From JAFGQJ01 sp964495755 (GTDB lineage Bacteria > Spirochaetota > Spirochaetia > SZUA-6 > DRHE01): a stretch of DNA of 11,913 nt. The DNA lies in contig CAZBXU010000113.1 of assembly GCA_964495755.1 (NCBI GenBank), positions 1 to 11,913 on the forward strand, written 5' to 3'. The notes below the pieces were generated by a model. It was not told the origin of the DNA. It did no database searches and saw only the letters and a program-made list of their open reading frames with translations. A program made the translations under genes and the position numbers. Below are positions 1 to 5,855 of the stretch, piece by piece; position 1 is the stretch's first letter; every line of letters starts with the position of its first letter.

Positions 1-366
1 GGCGGATGTAGAGGAGGCGAAGATGAGATGTTTGACCCCTTTCCCGTAGCGGGACAAGGCGCCGAGAAGCGTTGCCGTGCCGTCGACGTTGACCCGGTAA
101 TAGCCGCTGGGCGTCACCGATTTGGTGAGTCCGGCCAGGTGTAGAAAGACATCGATGTCCTCAAGCTTTCCCGAAAAACTTTCCTCGTTCCCGTAGTCGA
201 TCCGGCGGCATTCGATTTCGTATCGCTGAAGAAACGAAGTGTCCGACTCCCTGCGGGTAAAGGCAATGAGCTGGATTGATTCTTTTGCCTCCCGATGCCG
301 GGCTTGCTGGGTGATTAGATTTTTACCGATCATGCCGGTCAGCCCGGACACTCCAACTCGTATCAT
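1..366 (-). CDS. NAD-dependent epimerase/dehydratase (extended SDR), N-terminal part, cut by window edge
   Basis: The reading frame opens at an ATG (366-364) and stays open to base 1, giving 122 residues with no stop; the rest lies outside the window. The N-terminus MIRVGVSGLTGMIGKNL carries the Rossmann dinucleotide motif (GLTGMIG). Later segments LHLAGLTKSV, YYRVNVDGT and HLIFASSTSA match the extended SDR pattern: the HLAG strand end, the NVxGT helix and the catalytic Ser region of nucleotide-sugar epimerases and dehydratases. The YxxxK motif would lie beyond the edge, so activity and substrate cannot be judged. An in-frame TAA lies only a few codons upstream (381-379), so no longer start is possible, and starting later would destroy the glycine motif. 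No Shine-Dalgarno precedes the ATG; with the candidate promoter at 409-381 the leader would be only about 8 nt. It is divergent from the decarboxylase gene. Family call firm, function unknown. Confidence 0.85.
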   Translation of the reverse strand, partial: MIRVGVSGLTGMIGKNLITQQARHREAKESIQLIAFTRRESDTSFLQRYEIECRRIDYGNEESFSGKLEDIDVFLHLAGLTKSVTPSGYYRVNVDGTATLLGALSRYGKGVKHLIFASSTSA

Positions 367-380
367 TGTAAATCGACATT

Positions 381-409
381 AAAATATCTATCCCGCTGTC
401 GCTTGTCAA
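381..409 (-). promoter_or_regulatory. Candidate sigma70-type promoter for the minus-strand epimerase gene
   Basis: On the minus strand TTGACA (409-404) is followed after 17 bp by TATTTT (386-381). The -35 is perfect and the -10 matches 4 of 6. Transcription would begin near 374, leaving a very short leader with no ribosome-binding site. The -35 shares five base pairs with the plus-strand -35 at 403-408. Predicted by eye only. Confidence 0.45.
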
Positions 410-431
410 TAATACCCTTGACTTTTGTAAT
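403..431 (+). promoter_or_regulatory. Candidate sigma70-type promoter for the decarboxylase gene
   Basis: TTGTCA (403-408), a 17-bp spacer and TGTAAT (426-431) give 5/6 matches in both hexamers. The start would be near 438, about 39 nt before the ATG at 477. A second, overlapping pair, TTGACT (418-423) and TATTCT (441-446), also has a 17-bp spacer, so there may be two tandem starts. The -35 overlaps the divergent -35 on the other strand. Confidence 0.5.
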
Positions 432-476
432 CTCCCTTTCTATTCTCCTACCTAATTCAAAGCAGGGGAGGAGGTC

Positions 477-1727
477 ATGGCGGGCAAGCACGTTCCCTTT
501 ACCAAGGACCAGATCGAAAGCATTATCGCAACCCACCCTACTCCATTTCACATCTATGATGAAAAGGCGATTCGGGAGAACGCCCGCAAATTGAAAGAGC
601 TTTTCTCCTGGGCGCCGGGATTTCGCGAATACTTCGCCGTCAAGGCCACGCCGAATCCCTACATTCTGAAGATACTCAAAGAGGAAGGCTTCGGCACCGA
701 CTGCAGCTCCCTCCCGGAGCTGATTCTCTCTGAAAAAGTAGGCCTTCCCGGCCAGTACATCATGTTCACCTCAAATGACACCCCCTACCAGGAGTATCAA
801 AAAACCAAGGAGCTGGGCGCAATCATCAATCTGGATGACATCAGTCACATCCCCTATCTGGAAAAACACGGCGGGTTGCCGAAACTTCTATGCTTTCGCT
901 ACAATCCCGGTCCGCTTCGCCAGGGAAACGCGATCATCGGGAAACCCGAGGAAGCCAAGTACGGATTCACCAAGGAGCAGCTCTTCCAGGGCTACCGCAT
1001 GGTGAAGGACAAGGGGGTCAAGCATTTCGGGCTGCATACCATGATCGCCTCCAACGAGTTGGACCCCTACTACTTTATCGATACCGCCAAGATGCTGTTC
1101 GAGTTGGTGGTTGAAATCAAGAAGACCCTGGACATCCGCATCGAGTTCATCAACATCGGCGGGGGAATCGGTATTCCCTACAAGCCGGATCAGAAGGCTG
1201 TCGACCTGAGCATTGTCTCCGACGGAATCCGTAAAGCCTACGAGTCCATGATCCGACCGGCGGGTTTGCACCCTCTCAACCTGTATATGGAAATGGGGCG
1301 GATGATTACCGGTCCCTACGGATACCTGGTTACCCGGGTGCGTCATATCAAGGAAACGTACAAGAAATATGTGGGCCTGGACGCCTCTATGGCCAATCTG
1401 ATGCGCCCGGCCTTCTACGGCGCCTATCACCACATCACGGTCATGGGCAAACAGGATCAGAACCATGATCAGCTCTACGACGTGACCGGCTCCCTCTGCG
1501 AGAACAACGATAAGTTCGCCATCGACCGGAAGCTCCCGCCGGTAGAGGTGGGAGACATCCTGGTAATCCATGATTCAGGAGCTCATGGGCACGCCATGGG
1601 TTTCAACTACAACGGCAAACTTCGCTCTGCGGAACTGCTGCTCAAACCGGAGGGAAAAGTCGAGCAGATACGGCGAGCAGAAACCGTAGAGGACTACTTT
1701 CAAACCCTGGATTTCTCCCGGCTGTAG
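477..1727 (+). CDS. lysA: Diaminopimelate decarboxylase-family PLP enzyme
   Basis: A 416-residue fold-type III PLP decarboxylase, typical length for the family. Known LysA enzymes convert meso-diaminopimelate to L-lysine and CO2 in the cytoplasm. Visible landmarks: AVKATPNP with the candidate PLP lysine K56; GTDCSSLPEL (73-82); GLH with H187; glycine loop INIGGGIG (226-232) for the phosphate; EMGR (272-275), where LysA usually has EPGR; CENND (341-345), matching the CESxD segment that completes the neighbouring subunit's active site; and GAHGHAMGFNYN (368-379), where many LysA proteins have GAYG. The start is fixed by a strong GGAGGAGGT just upstream of the ATG. It stands alone, divergent from an epimerase and convergent with the SDR fusion after an 11-bp gap. 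The variant motifs suggest a distinct LysA subfamily; a related substrate (carboxynorspermidine, ornithine or arginine decarboxylases share the fold) is possible but less likely. Confidence 0.85.
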   Translation: MAGKHVPFTKDQIESIIATHPTPFHIYDEKAIRENARKLKELFSWAPGFREYFAVKATPNPYILKILKEEGFGTDCSSLPELILSEKVGLPGQYIMFTSNDTPYQEYQKTKELGAIINLDDISHIPYLEKHGGLPKLLCFRYNPGPLRQGNAIIGKPEEAKYGFTKEQLFQGYRMVKDKGVKHFGLHTMIASNELDPYYFIDTAKMLFELVVEIKKTLDIRIEFINIGGGIGIPYKPDQKAVDLSIVSDGIRKAYESMIRPAGLHPLNLYMEMGRMITGPYGYLVTRVRHIKETYKKYVGLDASMANLMRPAFYGAYHHITVMGKQDQNHDQLYDVTGSLCENNDKFAIDRKLPPVEVGDILVIHDSGAHGHAMGFNYNGKLRSAELLLKPEGKVEQIRRAETVEDYFQTLDFSRL

Positions 1728-1738
1728 GATTTCAGCTT

Positions 1739-3526
1739 TCAGCCTCCACCGGTCTTCACCCGCACAGGAGACAGACGTGTTCGTATAAACTCGACCAGCC
1801 AACCGGCGTAGGTCTCCATCCAGGCAAAGAGCCGCATGAATCGGGGGATATAGATCACAGGTTCGGGACGTACCAGGAGCAGCCAGATCCGATTCGCCAG
1901 GACCTCGGGACGCACCTCGACGCCGTAGGTCCGGCGACGTCGGGTGAACACAGCGAGAACCCGGGACAGTTTCAGCAGATCCGTAGTGGCGATCCCCGCC
2001 TTCACCAGGCTGACCCGTACCGGGGACAGGCGCAACTCTCTGTTCAGGTGTTGAACGTACACCCTGAAGAACGACCGGACCCCTCGCAGCAATGCGGTCG
2101 GTCGAATCGGAAATAACTTCAAGGCCGATTCTAAGAAAATCACGTGCCCCCGGCCGCTCTTCTTCATATCTTCAAGCACCAGTTCGGTAAAGCGGATAAC
2201 ACCCAGAAGGTTTCTCTCGATGCGCTTCCACATCCCCGTGTTGTACGCATATCTTTTGCCATTGAACCAGACCAGATCCGCATGATTCACCAGCACATCG
2301 ATCGGACCCCAGGAACGGCTGATTTCCCGATAAAACCGGAGCACCTCCGCACCCCTCGACATATCCGCAGCCACCACATCGACCTGACCGCCCTCTTCGC
2401 AAATCTGAAATGCCAAACTCTCCAGATGTTGTCCCGGTTTCTCTACCAGCAGCACTCGCATGCCTTCTTGGGCCAATTTCTTTGCCGCCGCCTCGCCAAA
2501 ACTGGTAGCGGCGCAGGTGACAACGGCAAGATTTCCGAACATCGCCTCCCGCTGTTTCTGAAACCGGCGAACGCGGTAGTAGGGGGACCTGGCCAGCAAG
2601 GCAGCACGGACCAGGGGGCGAAAAACCCTCGCCAACACACGGCGCAATCCCAGCCTGGCGGAGAACTCCCGCATATAGTCATCCAGAGTGTATCGCTGGA
2701 AGTGCAGCAGCCGCTGGCTCTCCTCTGTGTCGATCCAATCGGTGCTGAAGGGTCGGTGACCGAAGGCTTGGTCGGGAAGCATGCCCACACCCACACCGTC
2801 GAGCACCTTCTCCACGATTTCCCGGTAGGTATACTGACAGCGTGTCCCGCCGCCTATATGCAGGATCTTGCCCCAGATCTCCGGGCCGGCCATCGCATTG
2901 GCCAAGGCCAAACCGACATCACGGTTGTGGACATACTCCATCCGGTTGTCCAGGGGGATCTCGAACATTGCAGAATCGAGTTTCAAAGAAAACGGAAGAG
3001 CTGCGGCGAAGCGGAAGATCGACCACTCGAGACCGGAATTGCGCACCAGTCCTTCGCACTCCACCTTGTGCCGGGCATAGTTCTCCATCGGTTTAAGAGG
3101 ATCTGTGACCCGGCGGGGCGGCTGCTGATCCTGGGTAATTCCATAGATATGCAGGGAGGAGGCAAAGATGATCTTGGCTGGATTCTCCAGGGCGACGATC
3201 GCCTGAAGCAGGTTCCGGGTACCGCCTACGTTCACTTCCCGAGCCCAGTCCGGTTGATCCTCGCAGTCTATTCCCGTGGCCGAGAGCTTCGGAATGACGA
3301 AGGCCAGATGAATCACCAGATCCATGCCCTGTACAGCAGTAGCCGTTGCCCTGGGATTTTTCAAGTCTCCCCAAAAAATCTCAGCCTGTCTCCCTAGTTT
3401 GGCCGCTTTCCTTTTATTTACACTGTTTGGGACATCGAAACAGCGCACCCGATGACCGCGGCTCAGTATTTCCTGAACCGTTCCTTCACCGATATTCCCG
3501 AACGCACCCGTGACCAGGACATTCAT
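1739..3526 (-). CDS. Fusion of an extended SDR (epimerase/dehydratase) with a degenerate classical SDR
   Basis: A 595-residue protein. Residues 1 to about 290 form an extended SDR: MNVLVTGAFGNIG with the GxxGxxG motif, FASSLHIYG (121-129) and an intact catalytic Y150-x3-K154 (NYARHK), as in NAD-dependent epimerases or 3-beta-hydroxysteroid-type dehydrogenases. A basic linker (295-325) leads to a second Rossmann unit, residues 330 to about 590, built like a classical SDR. There the TGxxxGxG motif reads TCAATSFG (337-344), NNAG reads NHAD (414-417), and the place for YxxxK (about 477-484) contains neither Tyr nor Lys; S467 remains. The C-terminus (about 558-590) is aromatic and basic and could lie on a membrane. 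The start ATG overlaps the TetR stop as ATGA, with AAGGAGGGG before it. The frame stays open further upstream, but that part is antiparallel noise over the TetR gene. Substrate unknown; the N-terminal half is probably the active one. Confidence 0.85.
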   Translation of the reverse strand: MNVLVTGAFGNIGEGTVQEILSRGHRVRCFDVPNSVNKRKAAKLGRQAEIFWGDLKNPRATATAVQGMDLVIHLAFVIPKLSATGIDCEDQPDWAREVNVGGTRNLLQAIVALENPAKIIFASSLHIYGITQDQQPPRRVTDPLKPMENYARHKVECEGLVRNSGLEWSIFRFAAALPFSLKLDSAMFEIPLDNRMEYVHNRDVGLALANAMAGPEIWGKILHIGGGTRCQYTYREIVEKVLDGVGVGMLPDQAFGHRPFSTDWIDTEESQRLLHFQRYTLDDYMREFSARLGLRRVLARVFRPLVRAALLARSPYYRVRRFQKQREAMFGNLAVVTCAATSFGEAAAKKLAQEGMRVLLVEKPGQHLESLAFQICEEGGQVDVVAADMSRGAEVLRFYREISRSWGPIDVLVNHADLVWFNGKRYAYNTGMWKRIERNLLGVIRFTELVLEDMKKSGRGHVIFLESALKLFPIRPTALLRGVRSFFRVYVQHLNRELRLSPVRVSLVKAGIATTDLLKLSRVLAVFTRRRRTYGVEVRPEVLANRIWLLLVRPEPVIYIPRFMRLFAWMETYAGWLVEFIRTRLSPVRVKTGGG

Positions 3527-4143
3527 CCTGTCCCCTCCTTGATTATTCCTTTCAAAATCAGCGTAATTCCTTGAACACCCACATCGACCCACCGGCCCCC
3601 TTCCGGATCGAAGACCCCCTGCATCACCAGCCCCGCTCCGTAGGATACGATGATTTGGGCGGTCCGCTCGGGATCGACTTCCTTCATCGTCCCTTCTTCG
3701 ATTCCGCGATGTATCAAATCTGTAAAAAACTTGCGGAAAAACTTGTAGGGGGCAATTGTCGCTTTCCAGGTTTCCGGGTCTCGGCCGGCCTTGGTTAGAA
3801 ACTCGATGAACAGGGGCAGCTGGCCGGCGGCGGTCTGGAAGATCAATCCGGTCATCTTCGCCATCAGGAGCAGGGCACCGGGAACCGATGCTGCGGTGTC
3901 CCGAATCCGTTCCATTTCCCCGACAAAGCCGCGCATCCAGGTTTCGAACATCTCCACAAAGATGGCCTGCTTGCTGGGGAAGTGGTGATACAGGGCCCCC
4001 TTGCTTACACCCGCGGTGTTGCAGATTTCCGCCACTCCCGTGCTGTCGTAGCCGTAGCGGGCAAAACACTCTTCCGCTGCCTCGAGTATCCGGTTTCTTG
4101 TTTCCTCGCTCTTCTGTTTTTCTACCACCTTATGCCTGTACAA
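3523..4143 (-). CDS. TetR/AcrR-family transcriptional regulator
   Basis: A 206-residue one-component repressor of usual TetR size. After a short basic lead, residues 14-60 form the DNA-binding domain: TRNRILEAAEECFARYGYDS followed by the helix-turn-helix GVAEICNTAGVSKGALYHHF (36-55), a textbook TetR signature. The remaining C-terminal part is a helical ligand domain without recognisable specificity. The first gene of a two-gene minus-strand unit, it ends in ATGA overlapping the SDR-fusion start, so the two are probably co-translated. The start given is TTG at 4143; an AGGA lies too close to it (1 nt). A GTG at 4128 (sixth codon) has AGG at a better 6-nt spacing and may be the true start, which leaves the domain intact. 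The palindrome at 4155-4178 next to its promoter argues for autorepression. The inducer may be a substrate or product of the SDR protein (inference). Confidence 0.92.
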   Translation of the reverse strand: MYRHKVVEKQKSEETRNRILEAAEECFARYGYDSTGVAEICNTAGVSKGALYHHFPSKQAIFVEMFETWMRGFVGEMERIRDTAASVPGALLLMAKMTGLIFQTAAGQLPLFIEFLTKAGRDPETWKATIAPYKFFRKFFTDLIHRGIEEGTMKEVDPERTAQIIVSYGAGLVMQGVFDPEGGRWVDVGVQGITLILKGIIKEGTG

Positions 4144-4154
4144 ATCCTGGTTTT

Positions 4155-4178
4155 ATCAGACCGACCGGTCGGTCTGAT
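4155..4178. promoter_or_regulatory. Perfect 24-bp palindrome, probable TetR operator
   Basis: Half-site ATCAGACCGACC is followed directly by its exact reverse complement. The GACCGACC/GGTCGGTC core resembles operators known for many TetR-family repressors. It starts 2 bp past the -10 of the candidate TetR promoter and covers the expected transcription start near 4174, the position for blocking initiation. It lies 12 bp from the TTG start codon and about 250 bp from the start of the divergent arabinose operon, so direct control of that operon is less likely. Confidence 0.8.
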
Positions 4179-4180
4179 TT

Positions 4181-4209
4181 AATATACTTTGCTGCCGGAC
4201 ATAAATCAA
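4181..4209 (-). promoter_or_regulatory. Promoter of the TetR-SDR operon
   Basis: On the minus strand TTGATT (4209-4204), a 17-bp spacer and TATATT (4186-4181) form a good sigma70-type promoter. The palindromic operator begins 2 bp downstream of the -10, which fits repression by the encoded TetR protein. Confidence 0.65.
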
Positions 4210-4236
4210 GGGTTCAGTCACCATTTTTCAAAAAGA

Positions 4237-4296
4237 ACAGCTTACCAGTGGTTATCTAGAAAATTAGAAGTAAAACGGATAATTTTACAGCTAACC
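4237..4296 (+). repeat. Two near-identical 10-bp direct repeats in the divergent intergenic region
   Basis: ACAGCTTACC (4237-4246) recurs as ACAGCTAACC (4287-4296), 9 of 10 identical and 50 bp apart start to start, about five helical turns. Between them is a small inverted repeat GTAAAA (4270-4275)/TTTTAC (4283-4288). The first copy runs into ACCA-G-TGGT (4244-4252). This could be a regulator site for the arabinose operon, but short repeats of this kind also arise by chance in AT-rich DNA. Confidence 0.35.
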
Positions 4297-4365
4297 GCAA
4301 TGCAAAGACTTCCCTAAAAATCCGATTGGTGCATAATGACACACCCGCAAAACACCCAGATCAGC

Positions 4366-4395
4366 TTGACTTTACGGGGTATTTAGGCAAGTAAT
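4366..4395 (+). promoter_or_regulatory. Weak candidate promoter of the arabinose operon
   Basis: TTGACT (4366-4371) is a 5/6 -35 box. The best -10 is AGTAAT (4390-4395), 4/6 with an 18-bp spacer; overlapping alternatives exist in the run that follows. Transcription would start near 4402, about 29 nt before the ATG at 4431. A poor -10 would suit a promoter that needs an activator, which is speculation. The rest of 4179-4430 is AT-rich and shows no ORF, hairpin terminator or riboswitch-like structure that I can defend. Confidence 0.3.
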
Positions 4396-4430
4396 AAGCA
4401 TACACTAATCCCACAAGAGAGGACGTAGCT

Positions 4431-5840
4431 ATGAACACTACCCTTGGCGTCATCATTGGAAACCGTGGTTTCTTTCCCTCCAAACTGTGCGAAGAGGGCC
4501 GAAGTACCCTGCTGAAAGTACTCAAAGAGGAAGGCATCGATGCGGTCACACTGACCCCCGAAGACACCCCGTACGGCTCGGTGGAAACCTATGCGCAAGC
4601 CAAACAGTGCGCAGAGCTGTTCAAGAAGCATCGGGAGAAGATCGACGGTATTCTGGTGAGCCTACCCAACTTCGGGGATGAGCGCGGTGTAGCCGACACG
4701 ATCCGAATGGCCGGCCTGAACGTGCCCGTCTTGATCCAGGCCTTCCCCGACGACATGAAGCACATGACCATCGAACACCGCAGGGACAGCTTCTGCGGCA
4801 AGATGTCCGCCTGCAACAATCTCTGGCAGTACGGCATTCCCTACAGCCTGACCACAACGCATACTGTCCGCCCGGAATCGAAGGAGTTCCGCCAAGATCT
4901 GGCCGATTTCGCGGCGACCTGTCGGGTTGTCAGGGGTTTGCGGGGCGCCCGCTTCGGTCAGGTAGGGGCCCGTCCCGCCGCCTTCCTGACGGTGCGTTAC
5001 AGCGAAAAGATACTGGACAATTGCGGGATCAGCGTGGAAAGTCTGGACCTTTCCGATGCCTTCGGACGGGCGGAAAGACTCAAGAGTGGCGACGCCGAGG
5101 TGAAGGCCAAGCTCGAGGCCATCAAGGGATACGCCAAGACGCAGGGGATCCCGGCTCAGGCTCTGGACAAGATGGCTCGTTTTGCCGTTGTCATGGACCG
5201 TTTTATGGAGGAAAACGAGTTGGTCGGGACCGCGGTGCAGTGCTGGACATCGATGGAGGAGTACTTCGGCGTAGTGCCATGTACCGTTATGAGTATGCTT
5301 AGCAATACCCTGCAGCCCAGCGCCTGTGAAACCGATATCACCGGTCTGATCGGAATGTATGCCATGGTACTGGCTTCAGGAAGGCCGAGCGCGCTGTTGG
5401 ACTGGAACAATAACTACGGGGATGATCCGGACAAGGGTGTGGTCTTTCACTGCAGCAACCTGCCTCAAGACATATTCGGCGGAGAGGCGGTAATGGGCTA
5501 CCAGGAGATCATCGCCGGCAGCGTGGGCAAGGAAAACACCTACGGCACGATGGTTGGGAAGATCAAACCCACTCCCCTCACCTACTGCCGTGTATCCACC
5601 GACGACAACTACGGCACGATCCGGGCGTATCTGGGGGAAGGTCGCATCACCGAAGACCAGGTCGAAACCTTTGGCGGCTACGGGGTCATCCAGATTCCGG
5701 ATTTCCAGAAGCTCCTGCGCTTCATCTGCGAGAATGGATTCGAGCACCACGTGGCGGTCAACCCAACCCCGGTGGCGGATGCGGTCTGCGAGGCGATGGA
5801 CAAGTACCTCGAGTGGGAAGTGTACTATCATCAGGGATGA
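4431..5840 (+). CDS. L-fucose/L-arabinose isomerase-family protein, probable L-arabinose isomerase
   Basis: 469 residues, a short relative of FucI (E. coli FucI is about 590 residues); it does not read as classical AraA. Enzymes of this superfamily interconvert aldoses and ketoses with a divalent metal in the cytoplasm. The N-terminal half is an alpha/beta domain (GVIIGNRGFFP, then DGILVSLPNFGDE and VPVLIQAFPDD). The C-terminal half holds candidate metal ligands: E300 and D302 in ACETDITG, D324 in LLDWNN, and H439/H440 in FEHHVAV. The E/D/H assignment is by analogy with FucI and I could not align it. GAGAGGA precedes the ATG at a good distance. The gene heads the operon, 15 bp before AraB and followed by AraD, so converting L-arabinose to L-ribulose is the step the context requires. 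This is inferred from position; L-fucose, D-arabinose or another pentose remain possible. Confidence 0.8.
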   Translation: MNTTLGVIIGNRGFFPSKLCEEGRSTLLKVLKEEGIDAVTLTPEDTPYGSVETYAQAKQCAELFKKHREKIDGILVSLPNFGDERGVADTIRMAGLNVPVLIQAFPDDMKHMTIEHRRDSFCGKMSACNNLWQYGIPYSLTTTHTVRPESKEFRQDLADFAATCRVVRGLRGARFGQVGARPAAFLTVRYSEKILDNCGISVESLDLSDAFGRAERLKSGDAEVKAKLEAIKGYAKTQGIPAQALDKMARFAVVMDRFMEENELVGTAVQCWTSMEEYFGVVPCTVMSMLSNTLQPSACETDITGLIGMYAMVLASGRPSALLDWNNNYGDDPDKGVVFHCSNLPQDIFGGEAVMGYQEIIAGSVGKENTYGTMVGKIKPTPLTYCRVSTDDNYGTIRAYLGEGRITEDQVETFGGYGVIQIPDFQKLLRFICENGFEHHVAVNPTPVADAVCEAMDKYLEWEVYYHQG

Positions 5841-5855
5841 GAGGAAGGCGATAAC

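Noticed and set aside
1728..1738. Bidirectional terminator between the convergent decarboxylase and SDR genes
   Set aside because: Only 11 bp separate the stop codons and I found no hairpin with a T-tract on either side, so none is claimed.
2144..3397. 417-codon open frame on the plus strand, opposite the SDR fusion
   Set aside because: Its translation is rich in His, Pro, Gln and Arg, with no recognisable motif, and lies antisense to a gene with clear SDR motifs. It is a by-product of GC-rich codons.
3527..4069. N-terminal extension of the SDR fusion frame to 776 residues
   Set aside because: The extension overlaps the TetR gene in another frame, has a low-complexity Arg/Gly translation, and the inner ATG at 3526 has a strong ribosome-binding site and begins directly with the Rossmann motif.
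4332..4337. CATAAT as the -10 of the arabinose operon promoter
   Set aside because: It matches 5/6 but has no -35-like hexamer 16-18 bp upstream and no extended TG; the TTGACT at 4366 is nearer the gene and slightly more convincing.
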